DNA of 64,000 nucleotides from Cytophagales bacterium (GCA_030446715.1 JAUJMU010000009.1:62001-126000); one strand, 5' to 3'. Counted from the first letter of the stretch, positions 46,131 through 55,743 are shown. Program-made: numbers and translations. The notes: a model not told the origin generated them from the sequence alone.

Positions 46131-47599
46131 ATGAAAAAGCCCAACACACCCAAGCCCATCCAACTGATTGCCCTGCTCTTCTGCCTGGTTCCTTCGGGGC
46201 TGCGGAGAGATTTTCGGACCGGGCTCCCCTGGACACGCCAACGGAGGCTACTTTCTACAAAACTCCGGGAAGACGCCGTGTACGCGGTCAATGCTGCGTA
46301 TGACGTACCGCAGCAGCAGCCTTTGTACCGGCACGCCGCCTACCGCTGGGGCGCCAAAACCGACGAAATGTTCCGGGCCAGCGACTGGTACAACTATACC
46401 TATTCGCCCACTGATCCCAATACGGGCTCGAACCCGGCCTGGGGGAGCGGCCTACCAGGGCGTACTGGCTACCAACGTACTTTTCCAGCAGGTGCCGCGC
46501 ATGTCCATTGACGAGAACGTGAAAAACCGGATTCTGGGCGAAGCGGCTTTCCTGCGGGGCTTTTACTACTACTTTCTGGTGCGGTGGTACGGCGACGTTC
46601 CCCTGATTCTGGAAGTGCCTACCACCAAAACCAATTTCCTGGTGGCGCGGGACCCCGCCGGCAGCGTGTACGAACAGGTGATTGCCGACTTTACGCTGGC
46701 TATTGAAAACCTGCCGCTCAAATCCGCGTACGGTTCGGCGGATATCGGAAGGGCAACCAAAGGGGCAGCTCAGACGATGCTGGCCGACGTGTACCTGTAC
46801 CTGGCCGCTGACGGGATGAAAACGGAGTACTACGAAAGTAAGAGACTCCGTGCCAGGCCGTAATCAGTTCGGGGCAGTACCAGCTGGAAGCCAACTACGC
46901 GGATATTTTCAGGCTGGCCAACGAAAACGGCCGGGAATCCATTTTTGAGGTGCAGTTTCAGAAGGGCGGCCCTGGCGGAGATGGGGCCAACGCCAATACC
47001 TGGATTACCCGGTTCAACAGTACCTCGGTGCAGGACGCGTTCTTCACCAGCTGGAACGCGGCCGACAGACGCCGCGCCGTATCGGTAATTGCCCCAGCGA
47101 GACGCAGGGCGACTGGACGAATACGACGCCTAATTATCACCAGCGCAAGCCGATTCTGGGCCGGGAGAATGCCGCGGGTGAGGCCGGCGGCAACGTGGAT
47201 TCGCCGCTGAACTACATGGTGCAAAGCGGTACGCCAATGTGCTGCTGATGTACGCCGAGGCTTTGAACGAACTAAACAGCACGCCTCCCGCGCCGGCCAT
47301 TGGCTACGTTAACCAGCTCCGCAGCCGGGCCGGTTTGCCGGCTTTGCCTTTAACCCTGACCAAAGCGGAATTCCGGCAGGCCATCCGGACGGAACGCAGG
47401 TACGAACTGGCCTTTGAAGGACACCGCTGGTTTGACCTGGTCCGTTACGAACGGATGGCCTGGGGGCGACGGATGTACCGTAATCCGGGCTTCGCCGCAC
47501 TACAATCCCAACTTCCGCTGGCCCAAACACGCCATACAACCCATTCCGCAGACTGAGATTGATCTTAATCCCACACTGACGCAGAATCCGGAGTATTAG
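46131..47599 (+). pseudogene. SusD-like lipoprotein gene broken by many small indels
   Basis: All parts of a SusD protein are present in order but spread over the three frames: LDTPTEATFYKTP, then AVYAVNAAYD, WGAKTDEMFRASDWYNYTYS, YQGVLATNVLFQQVPRMSID, FLRGFYYYFLVRWYGDVPLI, ATKGAAQTMLADVYLYLAAD, VISSGQYQLEANYADIFRLA, ANVLLMYAEALNELN, ERRYELAFEGHRWFDLVRYE and PIPQTEIDLNPTLTQNPEY. By eye at least seven indels are needed (near 46200, 46266, 46443, 46840, 47085, 47220, 47465), several in G or C runs. Amino-acid similarity stays high between them. It is the partner of the receptor at 42676. Confidence 0.88.
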
Positions 47600-47683
47600 G
47601 CAAATTACTTGATCACCCGCTGAATATTTTAACGAACCATTTGTTCACGCATAAGATGAAAAAAGCTATTTCTTCCAATACTC

Positions 47684-48124
47684 ATGCTGTTGTTTGTCCT
47701 TACGGCCTGCTCCGGGGACGACGCCCCGGCCCGGCCCCCGGCTACTCCCGAGTTTCTGCTTGCTGCTTCTGATTACAAAAAATGGGAGATGATAGACCCG
47801 GCCGTAACGATAGAGATGAACAAACCCCTGCCGGTAACGGGACCAGCCTGCTCCACCGGGGAAGTGAAAAACGGCATGGGCTACTTTTACCACATCTATA
47901 CCAACGGCAACATTGAATTTCAGGACGGGTGCGGCAGAACCACTTCCGACAAAACGTTACTGAAAGGAACCTGGGCCTTTAATGAAGGCAAAACGGCGAT
48001 AACGGTTTCGCTTGACGGCTTTCCGCAACAGACCTGGACCATCACCGAACTCACCGTGTCCCGGCTGGTGGTTACGGCCAATGGAACTACCCTCACCTTC
48101 GCCCCAACGCCTTTCCGCAGCTAA
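47684..48124 (+). CDS. Small lipoprotein of unknown function, start probably frameshifted
   Basis: A 146-residue product starting MLLFVLTAC would have an unusually short lipoprotein signal. Extending upstream in this frame gives KKLFLPILMLLFVLTAC, a perfect signal. The ATG at 47656 is out of frame by one base because the following A-run has six As (47659-47664) where five would join it. The mature part (TYKGTW-like lipocalin features: CSTGEVKNGMGYFYHIYTNG, GTWAFNEGKTAITVSL, TVSRLVVTANGTTLTFAP) looks like a small beta-barrel lipocalin-type domain, which is inferred. It follows the SusD remnant. Confidence 0.6.
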   Translation: MLLFVLTACSGDDAPARPPATPEFLLAASDYKKWEMIDPAVTIEMNKPLPVTGPACSTGEVKNGMGYFYHIYTNGNIEFQDGCGRTTSDKTLLKGTWAFNEGKTAITVSLDGFPQQTWTITELTVSRLVVTANGTTLTFAPTPFRS

Positions 48125-48234
48125 AGCGGCATTGGTCAGCAGTCATTGGTAAAACCTGGCTTTCTAAAACACGCCCGGGTATCCTTTTTTGAACGACCAC
48201 CGGCCATTTACTCAACTTATAACCCATACTCCCA

Positions 48235-50163
48235 TTGAAACGACGTAAATTTTTAGGTGCCGGTACCCTGGCGGCCGGAGCCGGTCTGGTGCTGTCGCCG
48301 GCCGAAGTCCGGGCTGAAAGCGCCAAAACCAGTAAGGCAGCCGCCAAAAAAACACTCTGGCTTTTTCTGTCCGATATTACCCATCCGGACATTCACCTGG
48401 TGATTCCTTCCCTGGCCTGGATTGCCGGAGAAGCAGGCGTTGAATTTGAGTGTTACCTGGAAGCCGAACGCAACGGCAGACTCTTTGCCCGGACCGGGAG
48501 TACCGTAATCGGCGGGTTTCAGCACCAGCAATTCAACTACCTCAATGCGGTATTCGATGTCCGGTACATCATTCTGGGGGAGGCGCCTTTGTTTAAGTCT
48601 TCCATTGCTTTGTTTGGCCACTCGGTGCTGGTGGAATCCGACGATACCGTAGCCATCTACCGGGCTGCCCTCAAACAGGCCAATATCCGGAAGGTATCGG
48701 AAGCCGTTTTCGGCTTTGCCGGAACCAAAAAAGTAAAGGATAAAACGCTGGAACTGGGGCCGTATCTCTATCCGGAAATCTACTTCCGCAAGGCCCTGGC
48801 TTTCCCGGCTTCGGCAGTTAAAACGGCGGCTGCCTTGCTTAAAGAAGTGGGAGCCGGACAAGTAGGTACCCTGTTTCTGGAAGGAGACGAGAAAAAGAAC
48901 GTTACGGGCCAGTTTGCCGGAGCCAGGGAGATTGACACCCTGAAAGGCGACGAAAGTTACGATGCCATCAGTCTCCGCATTGCTGAACGCTGGAAGAAAA
49001 GCGCCAAAGGCATTGTATTCGGCGACCCGGCCGCTATTCTTTCCCAGTTGCCCAAGCTGTGCCGCGAAGCCCGGATTCCGCTGTACGGCGAAAAGAACAA
49101 GCTGGCTCCCGCCCAAGTGGTCGTGACGGCCTACACCGAGCAGAAGTCTTCCGTAGCCGATGATGTCATCCGGTTGGCGGGTGAAATCGGCAATAAGGTA
49201 ATTGTAGGCCGGCAGACCGGGGACGGCGATTTGTTTCACTGGTCGAAAGGTGGCGTTTGCATTCAGATCATGGACCCCAACCGGCCTCCGTTCCCCATTG
49301 TGGAAACTTTGCCGCACACCTGGACCAGGACCGGCAAAACCCTCTTTGATGAAGAACCAGACGATGCCACGCTGGAAAAATACGCCGGAGAAGGCAAAGT
49401 ATTGGGTACCCTGCTGTGGCACTCCGGAGAAATGGCCCACAACGAAGCCATGATCAATCTCTTCGAAGTGGTGCAGTTTTCGGGGATTAAAATGGGCATG
49501 GGTGTACACGCAGCCCGCTACGAAACGGCTCCGCAACTGTGGGAGTTGATCAACATTCCCCGGAGCAAAGGCGGGGTGAAAGGTTACATAGAACCCGTAC
49601 TCCACTCGGGCGGCATGGGCGTACTGGCCGAAATCAACTGCCCGCCCGACGAACTGAAAAAGCATTGCACCGAAGCCCTGGGCCGCATCCGGAAGCTGGC
49701 CGGAGCAGAGGCAACGCCCCGTGGCTACTACGCCTTTATGGATTCCGATTATAAAACGCTTTCGGAGGTTAAGCCCAAAACCTACCAGGCCATCAGTGCC
49801 AACGGACTGGAATACGTCGTCTCGTCCGTCACCCCGGGCCGCAACCGGATCGTTCACAAGGAGAACAATTGTGTGGTCATCAACCAGTCGGCCCGGAGCA
49901 TTTGCGGCGCCTCGCCCTTTGTGCGGGTCACCACCGTCGAGGATCTGAAAGAAAGCAGTCCGGTGCGGCCCGGCTGGATGATCGGTACGCTGGATGCGCC
50001 GGTGATTTCTTTCAATGACTACATCTGGCGGCACGGGCCCCGGTTTATGGAACTGGTGGATTACATGACCAAAAACAACAACGTGATCAATGTACTGCCG
50101 CACACCATTGCGCGGTATGCCCGGATTCTGGAGCAAAAGGGCTTTTTGCCCAAGGTTGGCTGA
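48235..50163 (+). CDS. Unrecognised Tat-type secreted protein
   Basis: A 642-residue protein I do not recognise. It begins with TTG at 48235 (a stop lies 15 nt upstream and no ATG is available) and has a twin-arginine-like leader, KRRKFLGAGTLAAGAGLVLS, ending near VRAES. The first half alternates hydrophobic strands and helices (TLWLFLSDITHPDIHLVIPS, QVGTLFLEGDEKKNVTG) like an alpha/beta domain. The second half has HSGEMAHNEAMINLFEVVQF, MGMGVHAARYETAPQLWELI, GYYAFMDSDYKTLSEVKPKT and WRHGPRFMELVDYM, suggesting a TIM- or NodB-like barrel, but no catalytic motif I can name. It lies 46 bp before a Tat-type Gfo/Idh oxidoreductase, so the two probably act together in the periplasm. Confidence 0.8.
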   Translation: MKRRKFLGAGTLAAGAGLVLSPAEVRAESAKTSKAAAKKTLWLFLSDITHPDIHLVIPSLAWIAGEAGVEFECYLEAERNGRLFARTGSTVIGGFQHQQFNYLNAVFDVRYIILGEAPLFKSSIALFGHSVLVESDDTVAIYRAALKQANIRKVSEAVFGFAGTKKVKDKTLELGPYLYPEIYFRKALAFPASAVKTAAALLKEVGAGQVGTLFLEGDEKKNVTGQFAGAREIDTLKGDESYDAISLRIAERWKKSAKGIVFGDPAAILSQLPKLCREARIPLYGEKNKLAPAQVVVTAYTEQKSSVADDVIRLAGEIGNKVIVGRQTGDGDLFHWSKGGVCIQIMDPNRPPFPIVETLPHTWTRTGKTLFDEEPDDATLEKYAGEGKVLGTLLWHSGEMAHNEAMINLFEVVQFSGIKMGMGVHAARYETAPQLWELINIPRSKGGVKGYIEPVLHSGGMGVLAEINCPPDELKKHCTEALGRIRKLAGAEATPRGYYAFMDSDYKTLSEVKPKTYQAISANGLEYVVSSVTPGRNRIVHKENNCVVINQSARSICGASPFVRVTTVEDLKESSPVRPGWMIGTLDAPVISFNDYIWRHGPRFMELVDYMTKNNNVINVLPHTIARYARILEQKGFLPKVG

Positions 50164-50209
50164 TGGCAGGAGTAAAAGAGTTTGTCCGTGAAACCGGAGG
50201 AATGATACT

Positions 50210-51451
50210 ATGAACACTGACTTTTTTTCCCGGCGGAGGTTTATCCAGGCAGGTAGCCTTGCTTCGGCGGGCCTGGCGTTGGGCTTCCCGGACTGGGCAA
50301 AAACCGCCGCTGCACCTGGTGATACGATTGGAGTAGGCATCATCGGTACCGGTTCGCGGGGAACGTATCTGACCAAATTAAGCCAGGGTGTACCCCAGCT
50401 GAAAGTGCTGGCCTGCTGCGACATTATTCCTGAGCAGTTATCAGAAGGCTTGAAACGGGCCGATAAAAAAGCCAGAGGCTACGCCGACTACCGGAAACTG
50501 CTGGAAAATAAAGACGTAGAGGCCGTGGTGGTAGCCACGCCGCAGTCCTTCCATACCGATATTGCCCTGGCTGCACTGGATGCCGGCAAGCACGTGTACT
50601 GCGAAAAAACCCTTACCTACAACGTAGCCGAAACGCGGAAACTGGTGCAGGCGGTGAAAAACGCCAAACCCGTTTTTCAGGTGGGTTTTCAGGAGCGGGT
50701 CAATCCCCTGCACCACAAGATCCGGGAAATCATTCAAAATGGCACGGCGGGCGAAATCACCCACGTGGCGGCGCAATACAGCTACCACACTTCCCAGCGG
50801 AAAAAGGTGGAAAACCCCAAATGGGAACGCATCCTGAACTGGCGGCTGTACCGGGAGTTCACCGGCGGCCCGCTGGATGAACTTTCGGCGCACCAGATTG
50901 ATATTGTGAGTTTTATTCTGGGCAAATCACCCGTCAAGGCAACCGGAATGGGTAGTACCAGTTTCTACCCGAAGGAACGCGAAACCTACGACAACGTGCA
51001 GGTGCTGTACGAATATCCCGGGGGCCTGAAGGGAAACTTCACCTGCCTGATGACCACCGGATACATGGGCTACAACATTCTGTTTTACGGTACCAAAGCC
51101 ACCATTGAAATCTGGAACGTAGACGGCAACCGGGGCAATCTGTACTTTGAATCTGACCCTTCCCGGCAACCGCCACCGCCGCCCGAAAACGTGGACGGCA
51201 TTTCCGGGGCTACCCGCCGCATCTGGGCCCGCGCCGAACCCGTTCCGATTCTGGTGGAAGGGCAACCCCGCTGGGATACCGAAACCTCAACCCTGTCGCT
51301 GAAACATTTTGCGGAATGCGTACTGGCGCATAAAACCCCGCTTTCGGACGTGGAAACCGGCGGCACCTCGGCCAATGTCATCCACATGGGCAATGCGGCC
51401 ATGCAAAACGGCACGCTGGAGGTGTGGGATGAAAAGTACAAGATTCAATAA
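50210..51451 (+). CDS. Tat-type Gfo/Idh/MocA-family oxidoreductase
   Basis: Probable periplasmic NAD(P)-dependent sugar or glycoside oxidoreductase. The twin-arginine leader SRRRFIQAGSLASAGLALGF means it is exported folded with its cofactor. The Rossmann motif is GVGIIGTGSRG (near residues 40-50), the lysine of the EKP-like motif is in HVYCEKTLTYNVAE, and the substrate domain includes QVGFQERVNP, WRLYREFTGGPLDELSAHQI and the C-terminal TLSLKHFAECVLAHKTPLSD. Secreted relatives include GH109-type NAD-dependent glycosidases and dehydrogenases that make 3-keto-glycosides; which applies here is unknown. It lies between the unrecognised protein and a terminator-like hairpin. Confidence 0.9.
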   Translation: MNTDFFSRRRFIQAGSLASAGLALGFPDWAKTAAAPGDTIGVGIIGTGSRGTYLTKLSQGVPQLKVLACCDIIPEQLSEGLKRADKKARGYADYRKLLENKDVEAVVVATPQSFHTDIALAALDAGKHVYCEKTLTYNVAETRKLVQAVKNAKPVFQVGFQERVNPLHHKIREIIQNGTAGEITHVAAQYSYHTSQRKKVENPKWERILNWRLYREFTGGPLDELSAHQIDIVSFILGKSPVKATGMGSTSFYPKERETYDNVQVLYEYPGGLKGNFTCLMTTGYMGYNILFYGTKATIEIWNVDGNRGNLYFESDPSRQPPPPPENVDGISGATRRIWARAEPVPILVEGQPRWDTETSTLSLKHFAECVLAHKTPLSDVETGGTSANVIHMGNAAMQNGTLEVWDEKYKIQ

Positions 51452-51519
51452 GGCAGCACGAGTCAAAAAATGGATTGCACAGGAGGTGCGCAAATATCAA
51501 GTAACTACCGGATAACCGG

Positions 51520-51559
51520 TTTTCAGTAGGGCAGGTTTTAAACCCTGCCCTACTGAAAA
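51520..51559 (+). terminator. Strong hairpin after the Gfo/Idh gene
   Basis: TTTTCAGTAGGGCAGG (51520-51535) and CCTGCCCTACTGAAAA (51544-51559) are perfect complements with an 8-nt loop. It stands between the Gfo/Idh stop and the next start (51586) and can act in both directions because each arm carries an A/T tail. It may separate expression of the FAD oxidoreductase from the two genes before it. Confidence 0.75.
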
Positions 51560-51585
51560 GAAATTGTATTAAACCTGATTGTATC

Positions 51586-53511
51586 ATGAAGTCCCTTCGT
51601 CTGATTCCCTTGCTGTTATTCTTTCTCTTCGTAACTACCAAAGCCTCTTTTGCCCAGCGCAAAGATATGGTGCTGGTCGAAGCCGAGTCCTTCAAAGACC
51701 CCGGCGGCTGGTTTGTGGATGCTCAGTTCATGGATTTTATGGGTTCTCCCTATATGCTGGCGCACGGACTGGGAGTGCCGGTGAAAGACGCCAAAACCAC
51801 CGTTACCTTTCCGGCCAAAGGCAAATACCGGGTGTACGTCCGCAATAAGGACTGGGTAGCCAACCAGGGCCCCGGCAAGTTCCAGCTTCTGATTGATGAT
51901 AAACCACTTCCCGATACCTTCGGCGTAAAAGGCGGAGGAAACTGGTTCTGGCAGGATGCCGGCATGGTAACCGTTGCCAATACCCAGGTTGAATTAACCC
52001 TGCGTGACCTGACTGGTTTTGACGGACGCTGCGATGCGGTTCTTTTCGTGAAGGATGGCAAACCTTCCTTTGCGCCGCCCAATGACCTGGCGGGCATGGA
52101 ACCGTTCCGGCGGAAGATTATGGGTTTTCCCGACCAGCCGAAGGATCAGGGAGAATACGACTTAGTAGTCGTAGGAGGCGGGTTTTCGGGCATTTGTGCG
52201 GCCGTGGCAGCCAGTCGTCTGGGACTGAAAGCCGCCCTGGTTCAGAACCGGCCCGTGCTGGGGGGTAATTCCAGCTCCGAAATCAAGGTGAACCCCATCG
52301 GGGAAATGTTTGCCCCGGAGGGTCCCTATCCCCGCAATGCCGACATCGTGCAGGAGTTATTGGCGCAGGAAGCCCAGATGGCCCATACCGACATGCGGGC
52401 CATGGACGAAAAACGGCTGAAGGTAGTGCAAGCCGAAAAGAACGTTTCGGTATTTCTCAATACCCACGCCAACCGGATTGAAACGGAAGACGGCCGGATT
52501 ACAGCCGTCATTGCCCGTAATACGATGACGGGAGAAGACCATAAATTCCGGGGCCGCTGGTTCGTGGATTGCACCGGGGACGGCACCATTGGCTATCTGG
52601 CCGGTGCCGATTTCCGGATGGGCCGCGAAGGCCGCAAGGAAACCGGCGAGTCACTGGCGCCCGAAATCGGAGACGCCGAGTCGGGTGATACCTTGCTGAT
52701 GGGAAATTCACAATACTGGTACGCCAGCCAGGGCTACGAACCCTCGGCGTTTCCTGTCTGTCCCTGGGCTTTGCAGCTGAACGGGGAATCTTTTGAAGTG
52801 CCTACCCCAAAATGGCCCCAGAAACTGAAGCCCGGCGTGATTGCGGCCGGTGGCTGGAACTGGGAAAGCGGCTTCCGTAAAAATACGATTTATGAAGCCG
52901 AATACATCCGGGACCATATCTTCCGGGCGGTTTACGGGATGTGGGATTACCTGAAGAACAGAAGCCAGGACAAGGATAAGTACGCGAATGGCAAGCTTAG
53001 CTGGGTGGCCCACGTGGTAGGCAAGCGGGAATCGCGGCGGCTCATGGGAGATGTCGTACTAAGGCAGCAGGACATTCAGGAGCAGGTCCCTTACCCGGAC
53101 GGCTGCGTCATCACGACCTGGTACTTTGATCTGCACTTTCCGCACCCGGAGAACAGTAAATTTTTTCCCGGCGAAGAATTCCGCTCCGTGGCTTACGATG
53201 ACCCGAACTGGGAAAAGTACCGGCCTGAGGGCATTCCGGGTGAATACACCAAAATCAAGCCGTACCCGATTCCATACCGCTGTTTCTATTCGCGCAACGT
53301 GCCTAACCTGTTCATGGCCGGCCGTAACATCAGTGTTACGCACGTGGCCCTGGCCTCTACCCGGGTGATGAAAACCACGGCCATGATGGGGACCGTAGTA
53401 GGCCGGGCTGCCTATATCTGCAAAAAGTACAACTGCGATCCTCGTGAAGTCTACACCAGATACCTCGACGAGTTCAGGGCCCTGCTGACCAACCCAGATG
53501 TTCAAAAGTAA
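51586..53511 (+). CDS. Secreted FAD-dependent oxidoreductase with N-terminal carbohydrate-binding-like domain
   Basis: Signal peptide (MKSLRLIPLLLFFLFVTTKA), then a jelly-roll-like domain at about 25-165 (VLVEAESFKDPGGWFVDAQF, KGKYRVYVRNKDWV, GGGNWFWQDAG) of the kind that binds sugars. An FAD_oxidored (PF12831-type) domain follows from about 185: YDLVVVGGGFSGICAAVAAS, VLGGNSSSEIKVN, RGRWFVDCTGDGTIGYLAGA, and the end FMAGRNISVTHVALASTRVM. The substrate is unknown; the fusion suggests it oxidises a polysaccharide-bound or glycosidic group in the envelope. It follows the Gfo/Idh gene by 134 bp including a hairpin. FAD is usually loaded before export, yet the leader has no twin arginine, which is odd. 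Confidence 0.88.
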   Translation: MKSLRLIPLLLFFLFVTTKASFAQRKDMVLVEAESFKDPGGWFVDAQFMDFMGSPYMLAHGLGVPVKDAKTTVTFPAKGKYRVYVRNKDWVANQGPGKFQLLIDDKPLPDTFGVKGGGNWFWQDAGMVTVANTQVELTLRDLTGFDGRCDAVLFVKDGKPSFAPPNDLAGMEPFRRKIMGFPDQPKDQGEYDLVVVGGGFSGICAAVAASRLGLKAALVQNRPVLGGNSSSEIKVNPIGEMFAPEGPYPRNADIVQELLAQEAQMAHTDMRAMDEKRLKVVQAEKNVSVFLNTHANRIETEDGRITAVIARNTMTGEDHKFRGRWFVDCTGDGTIGYLAGADFRMGREGRKETGESLAPEIGDAESGDTLLMGNSQYWYASQGYEPSAFPVCPWALQLNGESFEVPTPKWPQKLKPGVIAAGGWNWESGFRKNTIYEAEYIRDHIFRAVYGMWDYLKNRSQDKDKYANGKLSWVAHVVGKRESRRLMGDVVLRQQDIQEQVPYPDGCVITTWYFDLHFPHPENSKFFPGEEFRSVAYDDPNWEKYRPEGIPGEYTKIKPYPIPYRCFYSRNVPNLFMAGRNISVTHVALASTRVMKTTAMMGTVVGRAAYICKKYNCDPREVYTRYLDEFRALLTNPDVQK

Positions 53512-53816
53512 TATTTGCCTGATACTCAGTATTGGTGACGCGTTATCCTGAGCCCTGGGGTGTCATCGGTATTCTACTCTGATAGGAATGCTGTGCAATA
53601 CATTTAAAATTTCCGGTAGTGGCAAGGTTGGAACTGAGGGATGAGTTGGGTAAATCATTCAATCGGCTTTTAAAGACTGCGCAGAAAAGCTCTCTTTCGC
53701 CAGGTCCTGGATCAATAACATCTGGAATACCGTCTTTGAGAATAATCCTATTCCCTTTTCCGACAAGTTGTGACGCCCTCTATAAATTCCTGCAAAAAGT
53801 AATTCGTAATTATTTT
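53512..53816. other. Intergenic region between convergent genes
   Basis: Between the FAD oxidoreductase (plus) and the UbiA-family gene (minus). No gene-like frame is supported and I saw no strong terminator hairpin, though transcripts from both sides should end here. Confidence 0.45.
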
Positions 53817-54812
53817 CTACGTTACTGCAAAGGCTTTGGCCAGCAGGCGCGAAACCGGCAGCAGGGCCAGCACCCCAAGGCCGTACAGCCAGCCGGCAAA
53901 GGAGGCTGCAATGGCCGCATCCATCACAATCAGTGAGATAACTCCGGCTTTTACAGCCAGCCCGATGTTGCGGGGCAGCGGTTCGCGGAGCGCCTTGAAG
54001 AGAGGCGGGAAGATGAAATAGCCAAACAGTAGCAGAAACGGTACTGCCTGCCACAAAGACGGTCCGTTGGTAATGCTCAGGCCAGTGATGGCGAGAATGA
54101 CAAGTCCGTACAGACCCACGGCCAGCTTCATGGTTTTCTTATCGCCACCGTGTACCTCTCCCCGGCTGATCATGGTGATGGCGGCAATGTATACGATGGG
54201 AATCAGGGCAATGGGCCAGTGTTTTTCAAGGGGACTTTGGGCGTAAAGTAGCCCGCCTATCCCGGCCGCGTCTCCGGAAGGCAGCGCTTCGTGAATACTT
54301 ACCCCGAGCAGCAGGTTAAGCCCGCGGCACAAGCCCATGTTGATGGGTCCTAAAGGAGTATGCTTGCCATATTTATCGTAGACTAAGGCCAGAACAGCAA
54401 TTCCGATAGCAATTACCCCGCTGAACGGCGAGACAATGAAGGCAGCAGCAACGCCCGCCGTCAGCAGCGAAATACCCAGCAGGATGGCGCCGCGCAAGGT
54501 GGCCCGGCCGCTGGGAATAGGCCGTTCAGGACGTTCGGTTGCATCAAGACGGGCATCGAAAACGTCGTTGAAGACCACGCCTCCACCGTACAGGCCGATG
54601 GTAGACAGGAGCAGGAGCGGAAGATTGGTGTAGTAAAAACTGGCCGGATAAATGGTAGAGTGCCAACCGGGTATAATGCTGAAGGAAGTAATCACTGAAG
54701 CCCCCGCCAGAATATCCGCCATGGCCGTTACGATATTAGCTGGACGCATCAGTTGCAGATACGCTTTCACGGAAGAATTATTCCTTGCCGGTTGGGAAGG
54801 GGCTGCGGCCAT
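53817..54812 (-). CDS. eboC: EboC-like UbiA-family prenyltransferase
   Basis: Integral membrane protein of the UbiA superfamily with about eight helices. The first Asp-rich motif is NDVFDARLDATERPERPIPS and the second is YDKYGKHTPLGPINMG. The sequence MRPANIVTAMADILAGASV, GLYGGGVVFNDVFD and MGLCRGLNLLLGVS is what I recall for EboC, encoded in the ebo cluster linked to export of precursors in algae, cyanobacteria and other bacteria. None of the other ebo genes (eboA, B, D, E, F) is visible here. It lies 32 bp after a YjjG-like gene on the same strand. A menaquinone- or heme-type prenyltransferase is the alternative; the N-terminal motif argues against it. Confidence 0.82.
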   Translation of the reverse strand: MAAAPSQPARNNSSVKAYLQLMRPANIVTAMADILAGASVITSFSIIPGWHSTIYPASFYYTNLPLLLLSTIGLYGGGVVFNDVFDARLDATERPERPIPSGRATLRGAILLGISLLTAGVAAAFIVSPFSGVIAIGIAVLALVYDKYGKHTPLGPINMGLCRGLNLLLGVSIHEALPSGDAAGIGGLLYAQSPLEKHWPIALIPIVYIAAITMISRGEVHGGDKKTMKLAVGLYGLVILAITGLSITNGPSLWQAVPFLLLFGYFIFPPLFKALREPLPRNIGLAVKAGVISLIVMDAAIAASFAGWLYGLGVLALLPVSRLLAKAFAVT

Positions 54813-54844
54813 AGAACAATGGAATTGCTGGATTTGCCCCGATA

Positions 54845-55540
54845 TTACAAAATCTTCATCAACTCGCTGAGGCAGGTGATCTCATAGGTAGGCCTTTCCG
54901 TGTGCCCGATGCCTTCGCAGTTATAAAATACCTGATCCATGCCTGCCCTCTGAGCACCGATTACGTCGGCTTCCAGACTGTCACCGATCATCAGGCTGGT
55001 GGCGGTATCGGCAGCCGCAAGCTGCAGGGAGTAGCTGAAAATCCGGCCGTCAGGCTTATAGCAGCCCGCTTTCTGCGCCGTGATGATGTGGCTGAAGTAA
55101 TCCGTAATGCCCGAACTCTGCATTTTGATCATCTGGACATCATCAAAGCCATTTGTGAGGATGTGCAGGGTGTATTTGTGGTGCAGGTAGTCCAGCACCT
55201 CCCGGGCGTAGGGCTGCAGGTGCGGTTTGCGGGAGCAGCGGTTCATATACTGCTCCGTCAGGCTGGCGGGTATGTCGGTCTGGGGCAACCCCAGTTCGTT
55301 CATCACCAGCACGAAGCGGGTATCGCGGAGCTGCTGCTGGCTGATCTGGCCGGTGCCGTACTGCAGCCAGAGGCTGCGGTTGATGGTGCGGAAAGTTGAA
55401 ACAAACGACTGGGCGCATACATCGCCCAGCGATTCCATCTGGTATTCGTGGAACAATTCCTCCAGTGTTTCGCCGGAGCAACGTTCAAAATCCCAGAGGG
55501 TATGATCCAGATCAAAGAAAAGATGCCGGTACAGGGGCAT
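54845..55540 (-). CDS. yjjG: YjjG-family HAD noncanonical pyrimidine nucleotidase
   Basis: Cytoplasmic HAD-superfamily phosphatase that removes phosphate from noncanonical pyrimidine nucleotides in the family's characterised members. Motif I is FFDLDHTLWDF with both aspartates, motif II is HILTNGFDDVQ, the Lys is in AQKAGCYKPDGRIF, and motif IV is SLMIGDSLEADVIGAQRAG. Length 231 aa is normal. It precedes the EboC-like gene and is probably cotranscribed with it. Confidence 0.9.
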   Translation of the reverse strand: MPLYRHLFFDLDHTLWDFERCSGETLEELFHEYQMESLGDVCAQSFVSTFRTINRSLWLQYGTGQISQQQLRDTRFVLVMNELGLPQTDIPASLTEQYMNRCSRKPHLQPYAREVLDYLHHKYTLHILTNGFDDVQMIKMQSSGITDYFSHIITAQKAGCYKPDGRIFSYSLQLAAADTATSLMIGDSLEADVIGAQRAGMDQVFYNCEGIGHTERPTYEITCLSELMKIL

Positions 55541-55743
55541 AAAAAGTTATTGGGTTATTGAGTTTCTTATTCCGGATGATCTCTGCCTGGGGTCAGTCGG
55601 GCGGGGTTTGGTGAATGGCCGGAGACGGATCGTCAGTCGTCAGGCCCGGAAGCAGTTCCTTTTCTTTGAACGAACGGCCGGACCTTTTGTTGGCCCGCTC
55701 CCTCCATGCTTCTGCCCCCCTCACTTACCACTTACGACTTTCC

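Noticed and set aside
48253-50424. Long minus-strand open frame (723 codons) over the Tat-type protein
   Set aside because: The plus strand carries the twin-arginine leader and runs in line with the Gfo/Idh gene; the minus frame has low-complexity shadow composition and also overlaps the Gfo/Idh start.
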